Shown here: in pieces, positions 26,401 through 42,900 of the stretch | How the letters are laid out: each line of letters opens with the position of its first letter | How positions within the stretch are numbered: position 1 is the first letter of the stretch | The notes under the pieces: model-generated | Databases searched by the model: none | The model's input: only the letters and a program-made list of their open reading frames with translations | What the model was told of the DNA's origin: nothing | DNA from: Struthio camelus | Taxonomy: Eukaryota > Chordata > Aves > Struthioniformes > Struthionidae | Length of the DNA stretch: 64,000 bases | NCBI RefSeq assembly: GCF_040807025.1 | Contig: NC_090953.1 | Span: 25,280,997-25,344,996, forward strand | Direction: 5' to 3' | Translations under genes and position numbers: made by a program

Positions 26401-29400
26401 CAGCTTATCTGAACCTGCAGGCAGTGTCCTGTCCCTGAAGGGAAACCAAAGGGAACAGTAGGGTATTGTTACTTCGGGCCTCCAAGGTGGCTGGAGGCAA
26501 AAGCAGCAAGGTTTCCCCGAGTCTCCTGACTGGGCCTCCTGGGAGGATGCCCCTTCCACCTCTGCTCAGGGCATAGGTCTTCCTGGGGGCAGTAGAGGAG
26601 CATGACTCTGAAAACACTTCCCCCCTTTCTGATGGGACTGAAACCACAAGCTGTAGGCAGTAGGTCTGTAGCTCAGCTGCTTCCTCTGCTCCCAAGGAGT
26701 ATGGCTGCCCTGGCCCCTGTTACCTCCAGGCCAGGAAGACCAACTGCATTCCAGATCATGGGAAGGATGGAGCCTCTCCAAGCCTGTCTCCCAGTCAGGG
26801 CTGCATGTCTGAGATGAGCAGGTCATGAGCACAGCCTCCTGTAATGACCAAGACAGCAGCCCTCTCCTTCCTGTCTTCTGCTGAGACAGACTTCCAATGG
26901 GGAATTGAGCAGTGCCTCACTGTTTGTGTCACAGGAGCTTGCTTCCCTGTGCTTCCCCAGCAGCCTGGTAGCTGAAGGGACAGCACTGAGGTCATTGGGA
27001 CTGTATGGAGAAACCCCACAGAGCTGAGCCAAGCTTTTACAGGCTTGGGCTGTGGGAAGGTTGCAGCAAGCTGCAGTCTTCAGAAGAGACCATGAACTTC
27101 CTGTGTGTTGCCAGGTGGGAAAAATGTGTTCCCCAGTGTAAAGCTGTCTGTTGCTCTCAACTCTTCTTGAACAGCTCTTGGGCTTTTCTGTTCAGGGCTT
27201 GGTGTCCAAAGCAGCATGCAGTTCAGACCTCAGTTCAGGATGTGCTGGTGGTACTGCAACACTTAACCGGCAAAGTGGCTTTTGGGTGACAGTCCCAAGA
27301 GGTGGGGAATGGAGATATGAGACTTTAGAGAACGGGCACATTCTTAGCTCCTCTGACCACAGATGAAGCACACCAAGTTGCTCCATGAGGCAGCTGCTCC
27401 ATGCTGGCTCTGTCGGGTCTGAGAGCATGACCTTAACCTCTGGTGGCTTTCTGCACAGCCCAAATTGCTCCCTCTAGTGGGAGAGATCTCTGGCTCTGAG
27501 CAGCAGCTTGGCACTCCTAGCCTTGAAGCTGTCTTAAATGAGATGCAGCAGTATGAATCCAAATTTAATGGGAAACTGAACTGAACCTTAGTTTCCTTCA
27601 GTGTTGAAGACACTCATGTGCTGAGATGCTACCCTGGGCTTGCTTGCTGACCACTGCCCCTGGTTTGGCAGTAAGCTTTTTAAGGGAAGACCACTATGTA
27701 GAACCTGCCTCATGTTGGATCCTCATGTAGAGGAAAGCCTGCTGAAGGCGTGCTGTATGACTAATCACAGTGTCTGACCAGTAGCCCGTAGATGCAGGAA
27801 GATATCAAAACTGTCCTTGAGACTGGCAGACCTAGCTCAACGAAGAAAACCATTGCCCAGACTGCTTTTGGGAGGGTCAGACTAGGAGGTGGAGTTGACC
27901 CTTCTGGAAGAAGGACCTCCCTGAGCACAGTTGCAGTCTGTGTGCTGTGGCTGAACCGGATCTGACCAAGGGCCCCCAGCCCCTTGTCCTGTGTGACTGA
28001 GCAGAGGCAGATGCTAAGGGAAAGGTGTGAAACAGGTTCCAGGTTTACACCTTACACTGTGGCTGTCAGTGATGGATTTGGCTGTAGCCCTGTCTGCCAG
28101 CATGCAAGACTGTCTTGTAGCAGCCAAAGCTCTTATTACGCTAAGGAAGGAAACTTGTAAGCACAGATACATTTTCCCATAGCTTAACAAAATTTGGCTG
28201 AAAATGAGTGGTGCAGGAGCTCTGCTGACTGGCAGCGAGGATGCAAAATGCAAGAATTCAGGATGAGTGGGAGGCTCTAAATAAAAGCTGCTGAGCTGTC
28301 TCAGCACCAGCTTATTTCAGGTGCAGACATAGAGCTCGCTGCTGTGCTGCCCTCAGCAGTGCCCTGCCCCTCTGCCTGGCCATGGCTGGGACTCCTGAAA
28401 GCTCTGTCTCCCATAAGTGCACACCCTAACCAGCCTGACAGAGGTGTCCTGGCTGTCCAACAGTACCCTGCTGGCCTGTCCTGCCTCTGGAGCTAGTGCA
28501 GGCAGTAGAAAGAAGTCTTTCCACACTCTCTGCTGCCTCCTGTGCTTTTGTTCCTGCATAGGGGAGGAGGCAGGCAAAGCCCACAGACCTTGGATACAGT
28601 CTCCCAGCAAATGCTTGCTGGCTGCTTCCATGCTGGTGGCTAAACTGTGCAGGGGGGAAGTGGGTGGTGCTCATGGCAGCTTGCTCTTAGCCTCCCCCAG
28701 TTCCTGGCTTAGCGTGCCAGGTCAGTGTAACTATTGTCTGGCTTGTTCCAGGGTCTGGCCGTGTTACCTTTAACAACCAGCGCAGTTATCTGAAGGCAGT
28801 GACGGCTGCGTTTGTGGAAATCAAAACTACCAAGTTTACTAAAAAGGTGAGTGGAGCTGCTGGGAGAGGCTTTGCAGAGGCTGCCCAGGGAGCTGAAGTC
28901 CCACGTGTGGATGGGTGGTACTGCTGTGGGTGCCATGACCAGTGTAGTCTGTCCCAATATCCCCCCTGAAAGCAGAGGGTGGTGATGAACTGCTGCTCTG
29001 CTGGCTGTGATGGGTGCAGGTGACCACCACTAGCCTTCAAGGCCCCCCTGTGTTGTGGGGGGGAGTGAGCTGCTCAGAGCCGTTGGGAGAGTTGCCCCCC
29101 AGCAAAGGTCTCTGACTCCCTGGTTCCCTGCAGGTTCAGATCGATCCATATCTAGAGGACTCCATGTGTCAAGTCTGCAGTGCTCAGCCAGGCCCTTTCT
29201 TCTGCAGAGACCAGGTAATGCTTTCTGCTTCCAGATGTGCTCAGCTTCTGGCTATCTGTGCTAAGTCGGAGGTGGGAGCCTCAGTTCCTTCAAGGAAGAG
29301 CAGGCACTGCTGTTCTCTGCAGCACTTGCTGCTTTGCTGTAGTGTTTGGGGATGCCTGTTTGTCCTTGCAGAGTCATCGATGGCCAAGATGACATGCCAG

Positions 29401-30390
29401 CAGGCTCTTAAGTGAGAGCCCCAGGTGTGCCCTTGTTCTCTGTGGGTGTGCTGCCCTCCTGGGAAGCTCCTCTCCAGGGCAGCCCTGGTCCTCACCATGA
29501 TGCAGGAGGCAACTTTCTGCTCCACCTTGAGCAGGGATGTGCTGTGGCTTGGCGGCTGTTGGGGCTGTGCCAGAGCGCAGGAGCCTGCTACTGCACACTG
29601 CTGCCCATGGGCTGACCCAGAGGGGAGGTTGCTGCTATGAGTGGTGACACTGAAGCTGGAAGTTGGAGTGCCGTCGCCCTGCGGTTGGTCCTGGGGCTGC
29701 CTGCAACGTGGGGGACTCTGGCTGACCTCTGCTTGCTGCAGGCGAAGGAGCTTGGCTAGAGTCCAGTGGCTTTCCATGGAGAGAAGATCATTGAGCTGCA
29801 GCATGCTCCCCTCTCACTGGGAGATGGAAATGGGAGTGTGGCAAGCACTGAAGCTGTACTGTGGCTCCTGTGTGCCCTGTGCAGGTGTCTTGGGTTAGAT
29901 GTGCAGCAGCCCCAGACCCCAGTTAGAAGTGGCCCTGGGAGGCTTCTGGCCAGTGCTGAGTTTCTAGGTTTCAAATCTCCTTTTAGAGAGGGCTGTGCTG
30001 CAAAATCAACACCACCTGGTTGCAACACACCCTCCTGCAGCATTGCTGAAATTGCCTCCCCCCTGCTCAAGCAGCATTCGGAGCTCTGCCTTGCTGGCCA
30101 TAGGTTTGTCACGGGGACTGTGAAACTGGGGAGGAGGGTGCCACTTCCCTGATGTGCTGGTGTCGAGCCTTCTGGGCCTGGGATCACTGAGCTGGAAAAG
30201 CAGCTGGTGCTTCCTCCTGCCTTGAGTGGGTCAGTAGTTGCCTGTCCTGACCTGCGGTGTGCCTCTGCTCTCCCCCCAGATCTGCTTCAAGTACTTTTGT
30301 CGCTCCTGCTGGCACTGGCAGCACTCCATGGAGGTCCTGCGTCACCACCGCCCGCTGATGCGCAACCAGAAGAACAGAGACTCCAGCTAA
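2463..30390 (+). CDS. CPEB1: CPEB1, cytoplasmic polyadenylation element-binding protein 1 (5' partial, 10 coding exons)
   Basis: Binds the U-rich CPE in mRNA 3' UTRs and switches poly(A) tail length and translation in oocytes and neurons. Coding exons: 2463-2651, 19695-19921, 21616-21865, 22155-22268, 22593-22682 (or 22697), 23760-23896, 25632-25830, 28752-28846, 29134-29214, 30280-30390; all have AG/GT borders and phases that join, giving about 496 residues. The order is a regulatory N-terminal part with two LDSR motifs and a Ser-rich segment containing TSGFSS, then RRM1 (VFLGGV and GYVYLVFE), RRM2 (TVFVGAL), and a C-terminal Cys/His zinc-binding region starting [13 protein letters not shown]. 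It ends at TAA after RNQKNRDSS. The first exons (about 60 residues in the human protein) must lie upstream of base 1. Near-identity to the vertebrate CPEB1 RRM region separates it from CPEB2-4. Confidence 0.97.
10289..10304. repeat. Short GT microsatellite
   Basis: About seven GT dinucleotides in a row inside the CPEB1 intron. Confidence 0.8.
10915..10976 (-). mobile_element. CR1 LINE 3'-end fragment
   Basis: The string ggttggaagggacctttgga followed by ctagtccaac is the reverse complement of the 3' end of avian CR1 retrotransposons. Only about 60 bases remain, so it is an old, 5'-truncated copy lying in reverse in the CPEB1 intron. Confidence 0.85.
13148..13560 (-). mobile_element. CR1 LINE fragment, about 400 bp
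   Basis: It starts with a ggctggaagagacctctaga 3'-end signature and contains internal CR1-like segments such as ctgcaacttgtgcccgtt. The element is reversed relative to CPEB1, 5'-truncated and diverged. The right border is uncertain. Confidence 0.75.
19393..19405. repeat. Poly-G run
   Basis: A run of 13 G residues in the CPEB1 intron, about 290 bases before an exon. Confidence 0.8.
22683..22697 (+). other. CPEB1: CPEB1 alternative 15-nt exon extension (tandem donors)
   Basis: Two splice donors lie 15 nt apart: AAAG/gtaata at 22682/22683 and AAAG/gtaata at 22697/22698. Use of the second adds five in-frame residues (GNMPK) between RRM1 strands, before GYVYL. Comparable short and long forms are known in mammalian CPEB1, so both are probably used. 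Confidence 0.75.
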
Positions 30391-30735
30391 AGAGGCCGCC
30401 GAGGCTCGGGGGCTGCCGCAGGCGCAGGAGAGAGTCCTTTTGTTAACCTGCCAAGTGGAGAGCGCACGAGCGTGCCTGCTGGTGCCAGACCCAGGCTGGG
30501 AACGCGCTTCCTGAGGACTAATGGGGAAATCTTACATTCACGTTTGCACTTGCTGGTCTTTTTGTTTCTGCACTAATGCACAGTGAATTTTGTCGGGTTT
30601 TGTTTGGGGTTTTTTGAGGGGGGGAGCACCCCTCAAGCGATTCTGCAGTTCCCAGACTTTGGTTCCTAGTTTGCTGACGAGAAGCAAAAAGGGCCACGTG
30701 TTGAGAAGGTGTTTATGCAGATGCCTTCACCTAGG

Positions 30736-30751
30736 TTTTTTATTTATTAAA
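30736..30751 (+). promoter_or_regulatory. CPEB1: CPE next to a proximal poly(A) signal
   Basis: TTTTTTAT (30736-30743) is followed after two bases by ATTAAA (30746-30751), about 350 nt after the CPEB1 stop codon. This spacing is the classical arrangement for cytoplasmic polyadenylation, which suggests CPEB1 could act on its own short mRNA isoform. Confidence 0.5.
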
Positions 30752-31656
30752 GGCGCTTTTTTACATTCCTTGCAATACTGATGGTAATAATGCAGGTCTC
30801 ATTGGCTCCATTTTTTTGCAGTTGCCATACAGTGCCTTTCCATTCATTTAACCCCCATCTGAACGGCATAAACTGAATGTTCAGCTGGCGTTTTTTACTG
30901 TAACAACAAGGAGACTTTGCTCTTCATTTAAACCAAATCATATTTCATATTTTACGCTCGAGGGTTTTTACCAGTTCCTTTTTACACTCTTAAACAGTTT
31001 TTAAGTCGTTTGAAAAGAGAGATTTTTCTTTCCTGGCAGCTTTTAACATTATTGCAATTTGTGTCTGGGGGCTGCTGGTGGGAAGTTGTAAATCGAGGGG
31101 TTTGCAACAGAAAAGGACAGGATTTTTGGGTTTGAAACTGGACCGGATAAACGATCTCTGAGCTGCTGTATATAGTTTTAAATAGTTTGTTGCACTTTTT
31201 TAAGTTGCACTTAAGGGGGGTTGATAGAGGTTTTTAATCACAAAGTCACAGGACTTTACTTTTCTTTTGTAACTAGCTAAAAAAGGGCTGCGTTTCGGTG
31301 GACAGATGAAGGTTCATAGGAGCCCTTTCTCTTAGAGGGGACAAGTACTTTTCCTTTTGTTTAAGAAGCGTATGAAGTAACAGTGCAGTCAACTGAAATG
31401 CTGCTGGGATTTGAGAACTTTATAGTTTTTTTTTTTTTACTTTCCCCTCTATCGGAAGCTGTGTGCCAAAGAACCAGTGTCATAATTTCTCCCTCTTTCC
31501 TGCTGAGCTGATGTTGCATTGTTGCATATCCCAGCTGCTCTTTGTGGGTTTTTGTGAAGCTGTGTGTGAAGTCTCTACCTCATTGTAGTATATGCAGGCA
31601 AGACTGCACTCTCCTACAGATGTGTGGAGTAAGCTGTGGTGTAGTTTTTGGCACAT

Positions 31657-31662
31657 AATAAA
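31657..31662 (+). terminator. CPEB1: CPEB1 distal poly(A) signal AATAAA
   Basis: AATAAA within cataataaacacg, followed about 25-30 bases later by GT-rich sequence (ggttgtgctgtc), as expected for a cleavage site. Confidence 0.75.
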
Positions 31663-31738
31663 CACGTTGCAGCAAACCTGGTTGTGCTGTCTTACCTGCG
31701 GGGGGGATGTGGCAGGGGGAAAGGATGCCTCTTTACTT

Positions 31739-31755
31739 GGGGGGGGGGGGGGGGG
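31739..31755. repeat. Poly-G run
   Basis: A run of about 17 G residues just after the CPEB1 poly(A) site. It could pause transcription, form a G-quadruplex, or be of unreliable length in the assembly. Confidence 0.85.
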
Positions 31756-32536
31756 AGGTTGGTGTTATCTCTTGTCCGCTATTAAAAACAGTGGGCTGGA
31801 TGCTCTGACACCAGGCTTGTGCCTCTCCTGGCTGAGTTTGAGAGGGAGCTGGTGGCTGGTGTAGGTGACTCAGGGGGGTGTGAGCACAGGCAGCTTCTGT
31901 GATGGGAGATGCATTTTTAGATCCTAATTACCAAAGGCTCCTTCAGCTCAGACCCTGGGGACCACCCAGCAGAAGCTGCCTGGCTCCAGCTGGAGCTCCT
32001 CTATTTACAGCAGCAAGCTAATGAGGCTAATTAGAAAGGGAGGAATGGCCCATGCATGCACAGGGGTGTGGGGCTGCCCTGATATGGGGCACCCTATTTC
32101 CCCTGGTAGGTATTTGATGCTTGAGATGGGTTGGCTGGGGGAAGGGGGCAGGGAGCCCCCAGGCTGCAGGCCTCTTGTCTCCCTTCAGCACAGGGGTGTT
32201 TAGCCCATGATGTGGGGCCCAGGGATGGGAGTGGATATCCCTGGAGAGGGATTGGAGGGGGGCTGCAGCCTGCTGGCATCGCTGTGGGTGTAGGGGCCAA
32301 AAGTCCTTTTGTGCAGCAGAGAAGAGCCCAGGCTCCTGGGTCAGGGGACTGCTCTGCTGCTTTGAGGCCTCTGCAAAAGGGGCAAAGAGCTTATGCAGAG
32401 CCGCTGCTGCTGCTGCCTGCCTTGAGCTGAGCTGCGCTTAGCCGGCTGCCAGTGCAGCCCGCAGCCCTGGACGGGGCTCCCGGCTGAGGCCGAGCTGCTC
32501 GCGCGCTCTGCTCGCGGCCCGGCTGGAGCCCTTTCA
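31756..32536. other. CPEB1-RPS17 intergenic region
   Basis: The two genes are in tandem on the + strand, about 1.2 kb apart. GC content rises towards the RPS17 promoter. No gene or clear repeat was seen in this part. Confidence 0.6.
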
Positions 32537-32760
32537 GCCCCGCCCCCGGCGGCGCGTCACGCCTCCCAGAGCCCCACACCACGTCCTCCGAGCCTAGCCC
32601 CGCCCCCGGAGCCCCACGCCACGCCCTCCGAGCCTAGCCCCGCCCCCGGAGCCCCACTCCACGCCCTCCGAGCCTAGCCCCGCCCCCGGAGCCCCACTCC
32701 ACGCCCTCCGAGCCTAGCCCCGCCCCCGGCGGCGCGTCACGCCTCCCGGAGCCCCGCCCC
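32537..32760. repeat. 40-bp tandem repeats in the RPS17 promoter
   Basis: The segment agcctagccc recurs at 32591, 32631, 32671 and 32711, an exact 40-bp period. Each unit carries a ccccgcccc GC box of Sp1 type. The array is bracketed by two copies of ggcggcgcgtcacgcctccc (about 32547 and 32728), each with a CRE-like gcgtcac. It lies 130-350 bases upstream of the RPS17 start codon. Confidence 0.9.
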
Positions 32761-32861
32761 CGGAGCCCCGCGCCGCGGCAGGCGCCCTCCGGGCCGCGGG
32801 GCGGCGCTGTGGCGGCGGCGGCGCGGCGCGCCCGGCCCCTCCCGCCTCCCCGCCCGCTCCG

Positions 32862-32871
32862 CTCTCTTTCC
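32862..32871 (+). promoter_or_regulatory. RPS17: RPS17 5'TOP / initiator tract
   Basis: A pyrimidine tract (ctctctttcc) sits 16 bases before the ATG, as in ribosomal-protein genes, where transcription starts at a C within such a tract and the mRNA comes under TOP control by mTOR/LARP1. The position fits the very short 5' UTR of this family. Confidence 0.7.
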
Positions 32872-32886
32872 GCGGCAGCTGCCAAC

Positions 32887-38430
<5,544 letters not shown>

Positions 38431-38455
38431 GTCTGTCGCTGTATGTCACTTTTCC

Positions 38456-38461
38456 AATAAA
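38456..38461 (+). terminator. RPS17: RPS17 poly(A) signal AATAAA
   Basis: AATAAA 26 bases after the TGA stop codon, giving the very short 3' UTR usual in ribosomal-protein mRNAs, followed by a TG/T-rich stretch. Confidence 0.9.
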
Positions 38462-38469
38462 CGTGGGAA

Positions 38470-39954
38470 ACCAATTTGGCCTGCTTGTTCTTTCAAAGCC
38501 TGTTTCCACATGGATGAACAGGGGTGAGCTGACTTCTCCCGGGGTGCTGTGTCCCAAGGACGACTCTCCAGGGCTTCGAGGTGTGAGGAAAATTAATCAT
38601 CCACATTTATGGACAGGGTTTAGAGGTCTTTCCTGGCTATTTGAGACTGAGGTGCAAAATTTTTACAGGTTTTCCTGCAGGCGTGTGTGCTGCCCTCATG
38701 GTGGTGGTACGCAGCCACAAGAGGGCGAGCATGGTGTCTTCGTGGGGCCTGCTGGAGCTCCTCGCTGTGTGTGCATCCCGGTGTGTGTTCTGATTGTGGT
38801 CTTTCCAAACGTTCCTGGCAGCTGCCTGTAGTGTGGGTCTGGGAAAAAACCTCAGGGCTGTTGTTCTGCGGGGGTGGCTATCTAGAGGGCATGCTGTGCT
38901 GAAATAAAAAGTTGCCTTTTATAGTTGCATTTTTCATTTAAGAATTAAAGAAGAAAAAGTCTGTCTTTATTTGTCTTTCTAAGAGGGGAGAGAACTGGGC
39001 TGCAGAGAGCAGCCAGTATTCGCGGATGGAAGCTCCCCTGTGGAGGTGGGCCCTGGTGCAGCCTGACTGGGTGAGGAGTCTTGATCCGCGTGTTTTGCTT
39101 CCTGGTCTTTGTGTGACCGACTTTGGCACTTGCACTCAGGCCTTTGCGTGGCCCATGAGGGCTCTGCTTAGAGGAAGTTTGGGGCCCAGCGCACAAAGGC
39201 TCCCGTGCAAACCCAAGGGGCTCACATTTGTTCTGGGAGAGCCTGGGCCAGCCTCTGCCTGCCCTCCCAGCCCTGTGACGGTGCCACCCACACTGCTAGA
39301 AGGCGTGCCGGGTCTAACAGGGGTGTGTGTGTACAGCAGACGGGCGAGACTGTGCTGTGGGGCGATTTCTCCCTCCTTCCCTCTTTTTTTTTAAATCATG
39401 GTTGACCGCTGTGCAGGACTGCCCGCGTGCTGTGTGAGTCAGTGACACTTCCGTATGTTGTCCCAGGAGACCTGCGTGTCCTAAAAACTGCTGTTCCAAC
39501 AACTGCGGGATGACCATCTTAAATCCCCGATCCAAATAAAAAGGCGAAGGATTTGCTCTTTTTTGACATATCTGTCTATATTTAAGTTTGCTGTAGAATT
39601 TGTTTCAAATACTAAAGAATAAAATATTTATAGCAAACAGAGCCAGATATTTAAATATACACTGAACAAGCTGTAGTCAGGATAAGCCAAGCAGGGATAA
39701 TTTATAAGTCCTCAAGTACTACAGAGATTTAACTCAGAATTTCTAGTTCAATACCACCAATCTCTTCACTATCTAACCAAAACACAGTAAGTATGCAGAC
39801 TTAAAATAACCATCCGTCTGCAGAAAAGAGAGAGCAAGTAGGCATCTGAAAGTGTAACTATAGGATGGTTAATAAACAGAAGGGATCTATACATGCCTGA
39901 TAGCGTTGTGGCAGAGCTTAATCAAGTTTTTGTTGAGAGCAAGCCACCTGTTAC
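38470..39954. other. RPS17-TERB2 tail-to-tail intergenic region
   Basis: RPS17 (+) and TERB2 (-) converge here. Several AATAAA hexamers on the + strand (near 38901, 39535 and 39618) have no gene to serve. A minus-strand AATAAA (tttatt at about 38966) or the variant TATAAA near 39697 could end TERB2, but neither is certain. No coding exon was recognised. Confidence 0.5.
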
Positions 39955-42900
39955 TTATAATTTTCTTTTCAATTTATTTTTCACATCAGAGTAAATGTTA
40001 ATTTCATTTTGAATCCAATATGCTGTGTAACCTGAGGTGCCAGGAATGAAATCGCGTAGCTCTCCAACGTATTTCTTCATGTCACGAGCAGAGACGTAGC
40101 CTGCAAAAAGAAAGTGTAAGTCTCATCGTGGGAAGTCTGGGCTACTCTTACTAGACAAAACAAGGACTACAGAAAATGTAAACTGCTGTGGAGAAGGGAG
40201 CAATTGCAGTCACACCATCAGAGTTATAGCCATGGCTATTTTTTCTCTTAGAAGTTTCTAAGGGCTGGAAATAGATAACGTCTGGAGAAAATAAGGTTCT
40301 AAGATTTACTAGCCAGCAAGTTTTAACTACAGCAACCTCTTCCACCTAGAGCAATTACTGCAGCATCACTTTTTATATTTACATGCACCACAGAAATTAA
40401 GGTGACAAGTAGTAAACAATACAGATGTGTCAAAACCAAGCAATATCAGTAAAAAGACAGTTACAGTTGTTAAGTGAAGCCCAGCCGTTAGATAAAGAGC
40501 AACGCCAAACAAAATTGTATGAACGTTAACTGTACGCAGCCAGGACTGAAAACAGGCCCGCGCGTGTAAGCACCAGAACTAAGGAATGCCCAGGACATAA
40601 TATGGGCCCTGCTTCATCAGCATCCCCCATCATATTTAAGCATATTTTCCACCTCTTAAATGTCTACCTGTGTTAAACTTTACCTGTCACCATGTTATTC
40701 ACTGGGTATTCCTGAAGAGCATGGTATGCAAATTCCCCTTGGGTGGTTGTTCTTGAGTCTGTTTTTTCTTCACTGCTATATAGGGGAGGAAAGGTAGGTG
40801 TGTTATTTCCTGTTTTGTATATTTTCTGAAAGCTGACGGTTTGGGCTGAATCAGCAGGCTTAAGGAAAGTTCAGCTTTCCTTTCGTTGTGTGGCCATGCC
40901 AAAATCCAGGCTGTGGCCCTCAACGTTGCAGTACGATCACACAGCTTCCAAGGTGATCCCTTTGATGCCACCTGACCTGTGCCAGACCAGAAGTCCTGCA
41001 GCAGCTTCTAGTTTTGCAGGGAGCGATGGGTAGGGGAGCGGAGAACGCAGGGCATGCATCTTGCATGTCCAAATCCTACCACTGAGGATAAGGAAAAGTA
41101 CCTTTCAGACAGATCTAGTGCATCCTCTGCATCCTGCTCGCTGTCTTTTCTCACCACCTCTGGTTCATCAAGTAGGCTTTCACTGGGCTGTGACTATCAA
41201 CACAGAGTTAAATTAAAATTGTGCACTTGGTCCCTTCAACTTAATACAATTTGCCAAGACAGTAAATCCATGTTTGTGGCACAGCAGGGATATTATCTTT
41301 AAGCCATCTAGCCTACTCCCCTGCAATGGGAAAAAAGGCATAAAGCTTTGGAATCATATAGAACGGCTGAACTCAGCTCTCAGCAACTCTATAGGCAGCC
41401 TGGTTATTGGAGGTATATCCTTCCCTATACACTGGAAGGATGTATAGGGGAGACAGGATGTCTATGAGGTGTAAGGGAGAAAATCCCTTCTGCGTAACCC
41501 ATACTTAACCCAGTGTTGTGTCCCTGGGATGTCACGCTGGGGAAGGACACACAGCACAGGACATAGGAACACACAGGACATAGGAACGTTTGATCCCACG
41601 TTTGGTTTGAGGGATGAAAAACAAGGGTCCCTGAGGCTGATGCGTCTGTTTTTTTACAGGGCAGGTCAACACCACCTGTATATACCTCTTATCTTACCTG
41701 TTCCACAAGGGAATCATCCATCTGCTCCCAAATAAAACTACCAATTTTTCTTCTGATTTCTGCCATGAACAAAAATAAATTAATGTAAAAGCATTAAATA
41801 ATGACACTGTCTAGCAGTCTCTGTCTAAGCAAGCCCCTACCTGTTACAGGTCATCGCTAATGCACTCAGGACCATTGGTAGAAGCTCACTGAATGGCATT
41901 GCTCACTAGCGCACTATAATAGATTAATTTCTTCAAAGGTAAAACCTCCTTCACCCTGCCTTTCCATCTGCCCCCCAGGGAGGAAAAATCACACCTAGCA
42001 GAAGGAAATTCCCCACCCTCAGAACAAAAGTAATTGGAGTCTGGTTTGGCACCCCCCAAAGTGTCTGTGCTTACAGGGGGAATACAGCACGGAGTAAGAG
42101 TCGGCTGTTTTCCCTAACCTTCTTGCAAGCAAGCGGGAGGCAGAATGAAGTGACCCAGAACTACTGACTGTTTCATGTCTGAGCTGGTACTCGCCCATGC
42201 AGAGAGATAACAAGAATGAAAAACTGTAGCTCTGCCGTCTAAGTAATCTAGGCTCTCGTGTATTCTGGAAGAGAAAAAAAGACATCCGGTTTCTAAAGGT
42301 AAGCCTGAAAAAAAAACCAAAACCATAATTATCATTGTCTGATTAATCTGGAAGTACAATTGTCTGATTAATCTGGCAGCTTCAGCTAACACAAGTCTAA
42401 AAGGATATATTATTATTAAAACCGACCTGCTCTAATATTATTGCCTTAATGCAGGGTTTAAAAAAAAAAAAAAGCATTAGCACCTAAAGAAACAGTTTTT
42501 TCTAGCTATGAGACTCATCACAAATACCAGGTTCAGCTCCCAGCTGCCTGGCACTTTCTTAGAACAGCCTGGAGGAAGAACACAGGGGAACAGGTAAATG
42601 TTTATTTTTAGGGACTAAATAGCACTGTTCTGCAATCCACTGTTGAGATGAGATCAGCTCGGAGGGGAGGGAGCAGAAATATTTAAGTATTTAAAATTTT
42701 GCATAGCCATAGAAAAGTCTTCTACCCCTCAAGTAGTAGACAGTGACCTACAGTCCAGCAGGATGCCCAAGGGATTTTGTGGCTGAAGGAAAGTCCTTTT
42801 TCAAGGATTCTTTGGATTCCCCTACCAAAGCTGGCATCAGTGACTGAAGGATTATAAAATCTAAGCCAATTTTAAGCAATAACATGTTAAACAACCTGCG

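Larger units (their letters stand above)
30391..31680 (+). other. CPEB1: CPEB1 3' UTR
   Basis: A T-rich region follows the stop codon, with a proximal ATTAAA at 30746 and a distal AATAAA at 31657-31662. It carries CPE-like U-rich elements (TTTTTTAT at 30736-30743, TTTTTAAT at 31231-31238) and a Pumilio-type TGTATATA at 31167-31174. The downstream boundary is inferred as about 20 bases after the distal hexamer. Confidence 0.75.
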
